Made by a program: the position numbers and the translations under genes. A DNA stretch of 64,000 nucleotides from JAFGBI01 sp964480725 (GTDB taxonomy: Bacteria; Myxococcota_A; Polyangia; Polyangiales; Polyangiaceae): contig CAYZQO010000022.1 of assembly GCA_964480725.1 (NCBI GenBank), positions 1 to 64,000 on the forward strand, given 5' to 3'. Position 1 is the first letter of the stretch; every line of letters begins with the position of its first letter. Positions 36,886 through 49,280 of the stretch are shown here, in pieces. A model generated the notes under the pieces. It worked only from the letters and a program-made list of their open reading frames with translations. It was not told the DNA's origin and did no database searches.

Positions 36886-38463
36886 GTGCAGGTCCACCCC
36901 TCGCGCAACACGGTCGACTTGGCGCTCACCAGCCTCGTCCTCTTCGCTGGCGGCCTGGTCCTGCGAGAGGCGGCGATCGTCGCCTGGGCCGGGGCCTGCC
37001 TCGTCGGGATCGCAGTGGCCCGCACCGTCACCCGCGTCAGCGTGGCCCGGATCCGCGTCGCCGGCCTCGAGATGGTGTGGCTGGCCGAGCCCCGCCGGCA
37101 GCGGGTCGCCCGCGGCGAGTCGGTCGAGCTCGCGGCGGAGCTCCGCAACCGGGATCCCCGCGCGGTGCGCTTCACCTCGCTCCGTGCCGTGAGCTCGCCC
37201 AACCTCGAGGTCGCCGTGGAGCCAGCCGCGGGCGAGGTGCCCGCCTCCGGTCGCCTCCCGGTCACCGTGCGGGTCACAGCCCGTCGCGTGGGTCGGCACG
37301 GGATCCACGGGCTCTCGCTGGAGGTGCTCGGCGCGCCAGGCCTGTTCGAGGTCCCCCTCACCTTCGCCAACCCGTTCGGCGTCGAGGTGCTCCCGCACTC
37401 CTACGCGATCACGGCGCGCTCGGCCCGCGGGGGCCGGAGCCGGATGCAGGCAGCCCTGGGACGTCCCGGTCCCTTCTCCGGCGACGGAAGCGCGCTGCGC
37501 GAGCTCCGCGAGCACCAGCCGGGGGACCCGTTCAAGCGCATCGCCTGGAAGGCGTCCGCGCGCCGGGGGTCGCTCGTCGTGCGCGACCTCGAGCGCGAGG
37601 AGCGAGACGTCGTCTGGCTCGTGCTCGACGCCTCGGTCGAGCTCTGGGCGGGAGCGCTCGGTTCGGCGCCGCTCGATCTCGCCATCGACGAGGTGGCCGC
37701 CGTCGGCAGCCGCCACCTCGCGCAGGGCGATCGCGTCGGGCTCGCCGTCGTCGCCAGCCGCGAGCTCGCGTGGCTCCCGCCCGACCGCGGCCCGGGCCGG
37801 GAGGTCGAGCTCTGCAGCGTGCTGGCACAGGTGACGGACACGGTGGACGCGGATCGCTGCGACCTCGACGAGGAGGGCGTCGCCGCGCGCGTGTTCGAGC
37901 ACATGCGTCCGCTCGATCCCGGTGGGGTCGCCCGGCTCCGTCCCTCCGATCTGGATCGCGTCGCGCGCCGGGCGGAGCGCCTGCGCCTCCGGGCGCCGAT
38001 GACGAGCCGCGACCCGTTCGCGCCGACCCCACGGGAGCGCACCCTCCGCCGCTACCTGGACGCCTTCGGCGTCGGCGCGCCCCCGCGGGGCACGCCCGAG
38101 CGACCGCGCACCGACTATGCGCTCGCGGCCGCGCTCGCCCGCTTGCAGGCCGAACGGCCGCGGCCGAGCATCGTCTACGTCTGGTCGCCGCCGTTGGACG
38201 CGGGCCGTCCGGAGATCCACCGCGCCCTGCGCCGCTACGCCCGCTCCCGGGTGAGCCTCCGCTGGATGACCGTCGACCTCGAGGCGAGCCTGCCCGCAGG
38301 CGGCGACTCGATGACGAAGGCCGTGGCGTTCGCCGTCGGCGAGCGGCTCCGGGTCGCCCGGGCCCGCAGCGAGCAGGCGCTCGACCGCCTCGGGATCACC
38401 GGCGGTCGGCCGCGCCGCCGGACGCGCCTCGGGGACAAGCCGGCGCCGCGATCGCGGGGGTGA
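36886..38463 (+). CDS. DUF58-family membrane protein
   Basis: A 525-residue protein beginning with GTG 36886. Two membrane segments lie at about 9-46, followed by a beta-rich Ig-like part (about 60-170). The DUF58 signature appears at about 205-235: RELREHQPGDPFKRIAWKA and RRGSLVVRDLE. After that comes a VWA-like domain (VWLVLDAS, then AVVASRE) with its first Asp-x-Ser present. DUF58 proteins are standard partners of MoxR ATPases, so the MoxR gene at 32040 is the likely partner although three genes lie between. The C-terminus is basic (RPRRRTRLGDKPAPRSRG). Confidence 0.85.
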   Translation: MQVHPSRNTVDLALTSLVLFAGGLVLREAAIVAWAGACLVGIAVARTVTRVSVARIRVAGLEMVWLAEPRRQRVARGESVELAAELRNRDPRAVRFTSLRAVSSPNLEVAVEPAAGEVPASGRLPVTVRVTARRVGRHGIHGLSLEVLGAPGLFEVPLTFANPFGVEVLPHSYAITARSARGGRSRMQAALGRPGPFSGDGSALRELREHQPGDPFKRIAWKASARRGSLVVRDLEREERDVVWLVLDASVELWAGALGSAPLDLAIDEVAAVGSRHLAQGDRVGLAVVASRELAWLPPDRGPGREVELCSVLAQVTDTVDADRCDLDEEGVAARVFEHMRPLDPGGVARLRPSDLDRVARRAERLRLRAPMTSRDPFAPTPRERTLRRYLDAFGVGAPPRGTPERPRTDYALAAALARLQAERPRPSIVYVWSPPLDAGRPEIHRALRRYARSRVSLRWMTVDLEASLPAGGDSMTKAVAFAVGERLRVARARSEQALDRLGITGGRPRRRTRLGDKPAPRSRG

Positions 38464-38494
38464 GGCGCCGGTCCCGCTGCGGCCGGCAAAAAGG

Positions 38495-38523
38495 CTGACA
38501 GTGCACCGGGGCGCCGCTACACC
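38495..38523 (+). promoter_or_regulatory. Weak promoter candidate of rsmA
   Basis: CTGACA (38495-38500) and TACACC (38518-38523) are 17 bases apart. Transcription would start near 38530, almost at the ATG 38533, implying a near-leaderless message. The -10 match is poor. Confidence 0.25.
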
Positions 38524-38532
38524 AGGCTCGGC

Positions 38533-39378
38533 ATGTTCGACGCGCCTGCGAGCCCCAAGGCCGAGCTCCTTCGCCGCGGCCTGCGGCCGAAGCGGAGCTT
38601 CGGTCAGAACTTCCTCACCGACGCGCGCCTCGCCGACCGCATCGCCGCGCTCGCAACGACACCGCCCGGTGGGACCGTCGCCGAGATCGGCGCCGGCCTC
38701 GGCGCGCTCACAGCGCCGCTGCTCGCGCGCGCGGCTCGGGTCCTGGCCGTCGAGCGTGACCGCGATCTGCTGCCGATCCTCGCCGAGCGGTTCGGGCCGG
38801 ACCTTGCGGGCGGGCGGCTCACGCTGCTGGAGGCCGACGCGAAGGCTGTGGACTATGCGGCGTTGCTCGCCGCGGAACCGCGGCCGCACGTCGTCGCTGG
38901 CAATCTCCCCTACCAGCTCACCGGGCCCTTGCTCGAGCGGAGCGTCGCGCTCGGGCCGAGCCTCGACCGGGCGGTGTTTCTGGTCCAGCTCGAGGTCGCC
39001 GACCGGCTCGCCGCGAGGCCCGGCACCCCAGCCTACGGCGCGCTCGGCGTCTTCGTGGGCGCGCAGTACGCGGTGGAGCGCGCCTTTGTGGTCCGGCGCG
39101 GCGCCTTCTTCCCGCAGCCCGGCGTGGATTCCGCGCTGGTCGTGCTCACTCCGCACGCCACGCCCCTCGCAGTGGAGACTCCGGCATTTCGCGCAGTCGT
39201 CCACGGGGCGTTCGGACAGCGGCGCAAGACGCTGCGCAACGCCTGGAGCGGCCTGTTCGCCGGGGACGCGGCGGCGCTCGCGGCGGCGGCGAGCCGCGCT
39301 GGCATTGACCTCGGGGCGCGCGGCGAGTCTCTCGACGTGGCCGCGTTTGCCCGCATGGCGGCAGAGGTTGCTGGATGA
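38533..39378 (+). CDS. rsmA: 16S rRNA dimethyladenosine transferase (A1518/A1519)
   Basis: A 281-residue SAM-dependent methyltransferase. SFGQNFLTD (about 22-30), motif I VAEIGAGLGALTAPLL (49-64), motif II/III with Glu and Asp ligands, and the catalytic GNLPYQLT (123-130) are the KsgA/RsmA set; FFPQPGVDSALVVL is the C-terminal hallmark. It dimethylates two adenines in the 3' hairpin of 16S rRNA, a late step of small-subunit assembly, and its loss gives kasugamycin resistance. ATG 38533 is the family start. It overlaps the downstream small lipoprotein gene by four bases (ATGA). Confidence 0.95.
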   Translation: MFDAPASPKAELLRRGLRPKRSFGQNFLTDARLADRIAALATTPPGGTVAEIGAGLGALTAPLLARAARVLAVERDRDLLPILAERFGPDLAGGRLTLLEADAKAVDYAALLAAEPRPHVVAGNLPYQLTGPLLERSVALGPSLDRAVFLVQLEVADRLAARPGTPAYGALGVFVGAQYAVERAFVVRRGAFFPQPGVDSALVVLTPHATPLAVETPAFRAVVHGAFGQRRKTLRNAWSGLFAGDAAALAAAASRAGIDLGARGESLDVAAFARMAAEVAG

Positions 39379-39833
39379 GCCGCCGCGCCGCCGCGCCGCT
39401 CGTGGCGCTGCTCGCCCTGGCCTGCGCGCGCCGGTCGGCCCCCGACGATCTGCCCGGGCCGACCGCCCACGCCGAGTTTGGGATCTTCTACGGCGGACAG
39501 GTGCAGGAGCGCGATCGGATCCCGCTCGAGCTCGACCGCACCCGCCAGAGCCAGGGGATCCGCCTGGACTTCGACGGCCCGCTCCCGCAGGAGGTGACCG
39601 TGTCCTGGGAGATCGACATGCCCGGCGGCACGCGCGGGGTCCGGGACGCGCAGGGCCGGGCCGGTCGGGGGCGGCTGGTGAAGCTCGACGAAGTGCGCGT
39701 CCCCGCCGGAAGGACCCGGTTCGATCAGACGATCGAGTTCCTTGCCGACGATCCGGTGGGCACCTGGAACATCCGCGTCCGCGTCGACGGCGAAATCGTC
39801 ATCGATCGTCCCTTCGAGGTGGTGCGCCCGTAG
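39375..39833 (+). CDS. Small lipoprotein, unknown function
   Basis: A 152-residue protein translationally coupled to rsmA (ATGA at 39375-39378). The signal ends LVALLALAC, a strong lipobox. The mature part has beta-rich sequence with IPLELDRTRQSQGIRLDF, VTVSWEIDMPGG and a final WNIRVRVDGEIVIDRPFEVV that looks like an immunoglobulin-like or cupredoxin-like strand set. I do not know a function. It is probably anchored to the inner leaflet of the outer membrane. Confidence 0.75.
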   Translation: MSRRAAAPLVALLALACARRSAPDDLPGPTAHAEFGIFYGGQVQERDRIPLELDRTRQSQGIRLDFDGPLPQEVTVSWEIDMPGGTRGVRDAQGRAGRGRLVKLDEVRVPAGRTRFDQTIEFLADDPVGTWNIRVRVDGEIVIDRPFEVVRP

Positions 39834-39863
39834 CTTCCCCCGACAACCGCGCGCCTTCGCGGC

Positions 39864-40124
39864 TCACCCCGCGGCGCACGTATCGCCGTCGCACGACCCG
39901 GAGGCGCAGTCGTCATCGGCGAGGCAGGCGCCCCCCTCTCGACAGGGCTCGCAGTCGGGGCCGCCGCAGTCCACGTCGGTTTCGTCGCCGTCGAGCTCGC
40001 CGTCCCCGCAGCGGGCCGCCGGATCCTCTGGCTCGCGCGAGTACCGGTCGGTGACCGCGAAGGGACACCCCGACAGCGCGACGACCGCGATCAGGAGCCC
40101 ACTCCGGGCGAGCGGCCCCGGCAT
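39864..40124 (-). CDS. Cys-rich small lipoprotein (DVDCGG motif)
   Basis: An 86-residue protein. ATG 40124 shares a base with the stop of the upstream gene (TGATG); the TTG at 40127 is less likely. The signal ends IAVVALSGC. The mature sequence holds the Cys-rich module typical of Myxococcota surface proteins: GDGELDGDETDVDCGG, then C-x2-C, CLADDDC and SGSCDGDTC. Nine or more Cys residues form probable disulfides. It is the last gene of the kinase-TPR-lipoprotein operon. Confidence 0.8.
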   Translation of the reverse strand: MPGPLARSGLLIAVVALSGCPFAVTDRYSREPEDPAARCGDGELDGDETDVDCGGPDCEPCREGGACLADDDCASGSCDGDTCAAG

Positions 40125-41206
40125 CAACGCAGCTCCCCTCTGAGATAGACCCCATCGGCGACGACGAGCGCCACGGGCCGCGGCACCCGACCGCGACGCG
40201 GTGGAGCGGTCAGGATCATGCCGGCGCCCAGGCCAACGGCGAGCAGGCCCGCGCCGTAGCCCACGGCCGACACCGTCCGCGTCGCCCGAAAGCCGTCGAG
40301 TTCGCCCGCGAGCTCGTCCGGACAGTGCGGGCGGCAGCCGTCTTCGAGCTCGCCCCGATACCCCAGCATCAGGATCCCGGAGACGACGCCCACGCCGAGC
40401 CCGGCGCCCCCGACCCCGGCAGTCACCCAGCCGAGCCGCCGCTGGAGGGGGGTCAACGCCGCCCGCTCCGGCACCGCCGACGGCGTCGGGGTCAGCCGCG
40501 CGGGCGCTCCCGCCGACGCCTCGACGCGCATCAGCACCTTGACGGCGCCGCCGCGCGACACCGTGACCCAGCGGGTGTCGTGCACCGTCTCGGCGTAGGA
40601 GGCCAGGATGAGATGCTGGCCGGGGTCGACCGGGCGGGCGACGCCGATCAGCGCGGCGGGCACCGGCTCGTCGTCGAGCTGGACGACCAGCGCGGGATCG
40701 TCGCCGGCGACGCCCGACAGCGTGATGGTCAGTCGCGGCACCTCCGGGCGGAGACGGAGCAACTCCACCTCCGCCTCCTGGGCGGCCTCGCGGAATGCCG
40801 GTGGCGCGCCGGGCTCGCGCCCGATCCGCGCGGCGGTTTCGTAGCTCTCGGTGGCCTCCACCAGGCGGTCGAGCCGCTCGAGCGCCCGCGCGCGCAGCAC
40901 CGCAACCGTGGCCGCCGGGACCAGCTCGAAGGCGCGCCGCAGTCGGTCCTCGGCCTCCGGGTACTGCTCCGCGTTCAGAAGCGCGAGGCCCTCGCGCGCC
41001 AGCTCCCGCGCGGCGCTCCGCTGCGCCTCCTCGGCGTCCACGGGGACGACGGGCGCCGCCGCGCGCTCCACGCCCCCGGCCGTCGGCGGCGCGCCGAGCG
41101 CGAGCTGAACGCCGCCGGTGAGCCCGAGCCCGGCGGCGACGGCGAGCCCCGCCGCCGCGCGCCCGCCCCGCCCGCGCCCGCCCCGCCGATCAGAAGCCGA
41201 AGTCAT
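40124..41206 (-). CDS. TPR membrane protein with C-terminal helices
   Basis: A 360-residue protein. Starting from ATG 41206 inside the kinase gene, it has a signal or anchor (AAAGLAVAAGLGLTGGVQLALG), then one or two TPR units (about 60-130: LAREGLALLNAEQYPEAEDRLRRA and LERLDRLVEATESYETAARI, quoted in part), a beta-rich part (VPRLTITLSGV), and two membrane helices near the end (WVTAGVGGAGLGVGVVSGILML; AVGYGAGLLAVGLGAGMIL, quoted in part). Such PEGA/TPR proteins commonly follow Ser/Thr kinase genes in Myxococcota. It overlaps the kinase gene by 17 bp and the lipoprotein gene by one base. Confidence 0.8.
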   Translation of the reverse strand: MTSASDRRGGRGRGGRAAAGLAVAAGLGLTGGVQLALGAPPTAGGVERAAAPVVPVDAEEAQRSAARELAREGLALLNAEQYPEAEDRLRRAFELVPAATVAVLRARALERLDRLVEATESYETAARIGREPGAPPAFREAAQEAEVELLRLRPEVPRLTITLSGVAGDDPALVVQLDDEPVPAALIGVARPVDPGQHLILASYAETVHDTRWVTVSRGGAVKVLMRVEASAGAPARLTPTPSAVPERAALTPLQRRLGWVTAGVGGAGLGVGVVSGILMLGYRGELEDGCRPHCPDELAGELDGFRATRTVSAVGYGAGLLAVGLGAGMILTAPPRRGRVPRPVALVVADGVYLRGELR

Positions 41207-42626
41207 AGGTCCTCGGATCCGGCTTGCCGGGCGGGCGACGGCGGACGACAGGCGGCGACCCCGCGGACGCGGTCGCGGACGCCGAGGGCGCCGCGCTGAC
41301 GAGCGCCGTCGCGCTCGGCGCCAGCGCCGTGGGGACGGAGGGCGCCGCCCGGGCGATCGGGGAACCCTGCGCCGTCCGCGGCACGCGCGAGGGGCCGCTG
41401 GTCGGCGCGACCGCGCGCCGACCCCCGCCGAGAACACCAGACGCCGACACGACCAGGACCGTAGAGAAGCCGGCGACCAGCGCCAGTCCCGCCGCGAGCC
41501 CGGCGCCGACCCAGCGCGAACGCTCGCCGTGCGCCGCCGGACCGCGCGTTACCAACGCGCGCTCGGCGCCGGCCCCAGTCCCCCCCCCGGCGGCCCGGTC
41601 GCGCGCCACCATCGGCGTCTCGATCGAGGTGCGGCTCGCCCGCGAATCGCCCTCCGAACCCGGCGTGGCGAGCTCGTTCCAGGTCGCCCGCAGGGCACCA
41701 CCAGACACGTCCTCAGTGACGCCCCGGGCGAGCAGCCACGCCGCGAGCGCGACCCCCAACTCGCGCATGGATCCCCAGCGCGCCTCTCGCTCCTTGGCGA
41801 GCGCGCGCCCGAGGATCGCCCAGAGCTCCGCATCCCCGGCGCCGAGATCGGTCACCGCCACCGGCGCTTCATGCACGATCGCCCAGAGCAGGGCGTTGTA
41901 ATTGTCGCCCCCGAAGGGGCGCGTCCCCGTGACGAGCTCGTACAGGACGACACCCACGCCCCACACGTCGGTGCGCACATCGAGGTCGGCGTCGCCGCGC
42001 GCCTGCTCCGGCGACATGTAGTCCGGGGTGCCGAGAAGGGTCCCGTCCAGGGTGATCTTGTGCTCGGCGTCCACCAGCCGCGCGATCCCGAAGTCGAGCA
42101 GCTTCGGCTGCAGGCGGCTCACGTCGTCACGGGAAAGGAAGATGTTGTCCGGCTTGACGTCGCGGTGGACGATCCCCTTGGCGTGCGCCGCCGCCAGCCC
42201 ATCAACGATCGGCAGCAACAGCTGCACGGCCCGCAGCGAGTCGAGCCGGGGGGTCGCGTGGAGGAAATCGCCGAGGGTTTCCCCGTGCAACAGCTCGCTG
42301 ACGATGAACGGGTCGCCCGCGTCGGTCTCGCCGAAGTCGAAGACGCGACAGATCGCCGGGTGGGCGATTCGCGCCGCCGCTCGCGCCTCCTGCAGCAGCC
42401 GCTCGGCCATCCGCTTCGGGTTCGGTGACGCCTCGAGATCGATCAACTTGATCGCGACGTGCACGTCGAGCACCGGGTTGTGGGCGACCCAGACCACCCC
42501 CATCCCGCCCGCGCCGAGGCGGCGCACCAGCACGTACTTGCCCGCGATGACCGCGCTCGAGGGCAACGCCCGCGGCCGCAGGGACGGCATTGGCGACGAG
42601 GGCTGGCTGGGGTGGGCTGCGGGCAT
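41190..42626 (-). CDS. Membrane Ser/Thr protein kinase (eukaryote-like)
   Basis: A 478-residue kinase. I chose ATG 42626 because the kinase domain starts 30 residues later; the longer frame to 42845 adds a non-conserved, low-complexity stretch. The catalytic motifs are complete: LGAGGMGVVW (37-46), Lys60 in VAIK, HRDVKPDN (154-161), DFG (178-180) and PDYMSPEQAR. A helix at about 385-410 (VGAGLAAGLALVAGFSTVLVV) anchors the kinase, and a Pro/Ala/Ser tail ends in RPPGKPDPRTYDFGF. It should phosphorylate Ser/Thr on partners recognised by FHA domains. It is the first gene of a coupled operon with the TPR protein and the Cys-rich lipoprotein. Confidence 0.9.
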   Translation of the reverse strand: MPAAHPSQPSSPMPSLRPRALPSSAVIAGKYVLVRRLGAGGMGVVWVAHNPVLDVHVAIKLIDLEASPNPKRMAERLLQEARAAARIAHPAICRVFDFGETDAGDPFIVSELLHGETLGDFLHATPRLDSLRAVQLLLPIVDGLAAAHAKGIVHRDVKPDNIFLSRDDVSRLQPKLLDFGIARLVDAEHKITLDGTLLGTPDYMSPEQARGDADLDVRTDVWGVGVVLYELVTGTRPFGGDNYNALLWAIVHEAPVAVTDLGAGDAELWAILGRALAKEREARWGSMRELGVALAAWLLARGVTEDVSGGALRATWNELATPGSEGDSRASRTSIETPMVARDRAAGGGTGAGAERALVTRGPAAHGERSRWVGAGLAAGLALVAGFSTVLVVSASGVLGGGRRAVAPTSGPSRVPRTAQGSPIARAAPSVPTALAPSATALVSAAPSASATASAGSPPVVRRRPPGKPDPRTYDFGF

Positions 42627-42917
42627 GGGCGTGGCCGCGCTCGCGATTCGTTCCAGGATGCCGTCCCCGCCGGCCCGGCGCAAGCACGGCGGCTCACGCC
42701 GAAGCCTGCGTCCGCCGTGTTCGGCGGCGCCGTGCGCGCTGGCGCCGTTCTCCCCGGCGCTGCCGCCGCGTCGCCGCGGCAGCCTCCCCGGTCGGTGATC
42801 CCATCGTACGCAGCGCCCATGGCGCGGCGGTCGCGTGCTGACCAACTCGCCCGGCGAGCGAGGGCGGCCGTCGCACGCGATCGGGGCGGCCCCTGGCCAC
42901 CGCGCCCCAGCGGGGCG

Positions 42918-43454
42918 TCACTCGCGCGCCGACGGGGTCCCCTGCTCCTGCTCGGCGCGGCGCGCCTCGAAGGCCTTCACGTAGTCCTCGCGCGAGGTCG
43001 CCTGGAACTCGTGGTAGCTCCGGTAGGTCGGTGGCGGGGGATCTCCGTAGAGCTCCAGCTCCACCGCCGCCCAAAGCTCAGCGCAGACCAGCGTCGCGTG
43101 CTCGGGCGTCCCCGGCTCCCCGGCGTAGCCCTCCAGCGCCTCGTCCGCCTCCTTGAGCGCCATGCGCGCGCGGACCGGGTCGACACCGGCGCGGGTGGTG
43201 AAGCGATCGGTCAGCAGCACGGCGCGGTCGTCGCGGATCTCCACGAAGCCCGGACCCACCGCCACTCGCTCCTCCGCGCCGTCCTTGACGTAGGAGACGA
43301 TGCCGGTCTTGAGCGCGGCCAGGAGCGGCCGGTGCCCGGGCAGGACGCCGAACTCACCCTCGACGCTGGGCGCCGTGAGGCTATCAACCGCCTCCCGGAG
43401 GCGAACTCCATCAGGGGTCACGATCTCGAGGGCGATGTGCGCTTCCTTGCTCAT
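42918..43454 (-). CDS. atpC: F1 ATP synthase epsilon subunit
   Basis: A 178-residue protein. The N-terminal beta-sandwich (1-85) is clear: LEIVTPDGV, VDSLTAPSVEGEFGVLPGH and VSYVKDG, with VAVGPGFVEIRDDRAVLLTD. Beyond about 90 the sequence departs from the usual two-helix inhibitory domain: helix residues (DPVRARMALKEADEALEGY) are followed by about 65 extra residues ending in a charged tail. Typical epsilon subunits have about 135-140 residues, so the C-terminal part is longer and altered. It lies 87 bp after atpD. It caps the rotor and controls ATP hydrolysis. Confidence 0.93.
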   Translation of the reverse strand: MSKEAHIALEIVTPDGVRLREAVDSLTAPSVEGEFGVLPGHRPLLAALKTGIVSYVKDGAEERVAVGPGFVEIRDDRAVLLTDRFTTRAGVDPVRARMALKEADEALEGYAGEPGTPEHATLVCAELWAAVELELYGDPPPPTYRSYHEFQATSREDYVKAFEARRAEQEQGTPSARE

Positions 43455-43541
43455 GGGGTCGCTCGACGTCGATGGGGAGGGCGGATGGCGGACTCCGCCG
43501 TGTCCGCCCCCGGACGAGGGGGCGCGCGCCAGCGCGAGCCG

Positions 43542-44999
<1,458 letters not shown>

Positions 45000-45262
45000 G
45001 CTGCTCTCGCTTGCGCCCGGCGCCGGGCGGTTGGTCACCGCGCCGCTCCGCCGCGACGACCGCGGCGCGCCAAGGGCGGTTCGGCGTTTATCACGGGCGC
45101 GGGGGCCTGCGAACCCCCCAAGGGCGCGCGCACCGAACCAAGGGCCGGAGCCGACGCAATCCAGCCGCCCCGCGCCGCCCGCCACGGCACGCCGCCCGCG
45201 CGCCACCACGCCCATGGCGCGGCGGCGCACCCCTCTCACCCACCTCTTGGCGGCCCCCCGGG

Positions 45263-47233
45263 ATGCGGTATGGGTTCGAGGTCGTGTTGGATCCGGGCAC
45301 TGTCGAGCGCGTGCGGGACCGCACGGACATCGTCGGGCTCATCGGCGAGACGGTGAAGCTCACGGCGGCGGGGCGGACCTTGAAGGGGCTCTGCCCGTTC
45401 CACCAGGAGAAGACGCCGAGCTTCCACGTCAGCGCGGAGCGCGGCAGGTTCCACTGCTTCGGCTGTGGCGAGGACGGCGACGCCTTTCGGTTCGTGCAGC
45501 TCACCGAGGGGCTCACCTTCGTCGAGGCGGTCCGGCGGCTCGCCGACCGCGCCGGCGTCACCATCGTCGAGGTCGCCCACGATCCCCAGGCCAGGGATGC
45601 CGCCGACGCGAGGCGCCGCAAGCAGTCGCTGTACGACGTGAACACCGCCGCCGCCGCCTACTTCGAGCGGATGATGGCGGAGCACCCGCTCGGCGCGGCG
45701 GCTCGCGACGAGCTCGCCCGGCGAGCGCTCGTGCCCACCCACCCGACCGATCCCGTCGCGGACGCGCTGCAGGCCTTCCGGATCGGCTACGCACCGTACG
45801 GATGGGACGGGCTCTGCCGACACCTGCGCGACGCGGGGCTCGACCTGCTCGCCGCCGAGACGGTCGGGCTCGTGGTGCGCCGCAAGAGCGGCTCCGGTCA
45901 CTACGACCAGTTCCGGCATCGCCTCACCTTCGCGGTGCTCGACCTGCAGGGGCGCGTCGTCGCCTTCAGCTGCCGCAGCCTCCCGGACCCGGACCCCTCC
46001 GCCCTCGCCCGTCTGGGGCTCGAGGCCCCGGCGAGCCCGGGCCCCACGCCCAAGTACGTCAACTCCCCGGAGAGCCCCATCTACAAGAAGCGCGAGACCG
46101 TCTTCGGCCTGTTTCAGGCGCGCCAGCACGTCCGGCTCGCGGAGCACGCCGTCGTCGTGGAGGGGAACTTCGACGTGCTCGGGCTGCACGCGCGCGGCAT
46201 CAAGCACGCCGTGGCGCCGCTGGGAACGGCGTTCACCGAGGAGCAGGCGACGCAGCTCAAGCGCTTCGCCCCCACCGTCGTCTTCCTCTTCGACGGCGAC
46301 CGCGCGGGTCGCGAGGCGGTGAACAAGTCGCGCGAGCCCTGCCAGCGGGCCTCGTTGCACGCGAAGGTGGCCGTCCTGCCCGAAGGGACCGATCCGGACG
46401 AGCTCGCGCGGCGCGACGGTCCGGAGGCCGTAGGACGCTGCCTCGCGGCGGCGCGCGGGATGCTCGAGCACCTGATCGCGACGGCGCTCGACGACTTGCC
46501 CCCCGCCTCGGACGCCACCGCGAGGCTGGCGCGCGTCGAGGCGGTCGCCGAGCTCATCGCGACGGAGCGAGACCCCGCGGTGCGGGCGATGGCGGGTGCG
46601 TACGCCGACGAGGTGGTCGGACGCTTGGGCATCTCCGAGGCGACCACCTTCCGGGCGCTCACGCGCCGGGTCCAGAGCGCCGCCCGACAGCCCCCCACGC
46701 CGAACCCGCGGCCGGACTCGCCGTCCGCGCCGCTGGGCGCGCGCGCCCTCGCGGCCGGTGGCCTCCAGCGGGAGATCCTCGGGGCGCTCTTGGACTATCC
46801 GGAGCTTCTGGGTAGAGGAGACATCGTGACGGGCTTGGAGGAGCTCACGGGCGACGTGGCCGCCGCAGTGGCGATGTTCCGACGGGTCTGGGAGGCGCGC
46901 CAAGCCGGCGGGGACACGGAGGACCCCGGGCGCGCGCTCGAGCGGGTGCTCCCGAAGCTGCCGCCATCGCTGCACGCCTTCGCCGCCGCGCGCGTGGCTG
47001 CCCCGCGCCTGGAGCGGCTCGAGGACGCGGAGTCGGAGCTCGAGGAGAACCTCACGCGGCTCCGCACGCTGGCCCTCGCCCGCGAGCGCGCCGTGGTGGT
47101 CGCTGAGCTGCAGCGGACGAACGCCACCGGCGATCTGGAGCAGAGCTTGGAGACCTTGCGCCGCCGCCAGTCTGCGCTCGAGCAGCGGGCCGCGGAGTTG
47201 CAGCGTCGCGCCCGGGACCGCGGCCGCAGGTGA
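45263..47233 (+). CDS. dnaG: DNA primase
   Basis: A 656-residue DnaG. ATG 45263 is used (MRYGFEVVLDPGTVERVRDRTD, fragments). The zinc finger is CPFH (Cys44, His47) and CFGC (Cys65, Cys68). The catalytic core has GIKHAVAPLGTAFTEEQ and the Toprim site VVVEGNFDVLGLH plus FLFDGDRAGREAV. The C-terminal part (about 435-656) is helical and rich in Ala/Glu/Arg, the region that binds DnaB. It makes RNA primers at the replication fork. It starts 263 bp from divergent atpD and ends 13 bp before the rpoD start, the classic dnaG-rpoD order without rpsU in front. Confidence 0.95.
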   Translation: MRYGFEVVLDPGTVERVRDRTDIVGLIGETVKLTAAGRTLKGLCPFHQEKTPSFHVSAERGRFHCFGCGEDGDAFRFVQLTEGLTFVEAVRRLADRAGVTIVEVAHDPQARDAADARRRKQSLYDVNTAAAAYFERMMAEHPLGAAARDELARRALVPTHPTDPVADALQAFRIGYAPYGWDGLCRHLRDAGLDLLAAETVGLVVRRKSGSGHYDQFRHRLTFAVLDLQGRVVAFSCRSLPDPDPSALARLGLEAPASPGPTPKYVNSPESPIYKKRETVFGLFQARQHVRLAEHAVVVEGNFDVLGLHARGIKHAVAPLGTAFTEEQATQLKRFAPTVVFLFDGDRAGREAVNKSREPCQRASLHAKVAVLPEGTDPDELARRDGPEAVGRCLAAARGMLEHLIATALDDLPPASDATARLARVEAVAELIATERDPAVRAMAGAYADEVVGRLGISEATTFRALTRRVQSAARQPPTPNPRPDSPSAPLGARALAAGGLQREILGALLDYPELLGRGDIVTGLEELTGDVAAAVAMFRRVWEARQAGGDTEDPGRALERVLPKLPPSLHAFAAARVAAPRLERLEDAESELEENLTRLRTLALARERAVVVAELQRTNATGDLEQSLETLRRRQSALEQRAAELQRRARDRGRR

Positions 47234-47246
47234 GAGAGGTTGCCCC

Positions 47247-49277
<2,031 letters not shown>

Positions 49278-49280
49278 GCG

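Noticed and set aside
34348..39204. A 1618-residue minus-strand frame
   Set aside because: Only the last 592 codons are real (the outer-membrane protein); the rest is antisense to the Sel1, DUF58 and rsmA genes.
41580..41588. C9 run in the kinase gene
   Set aside because: It is in a non-conserved linker after the kinase domain and C runs of this length are expected by chance in this base composition.
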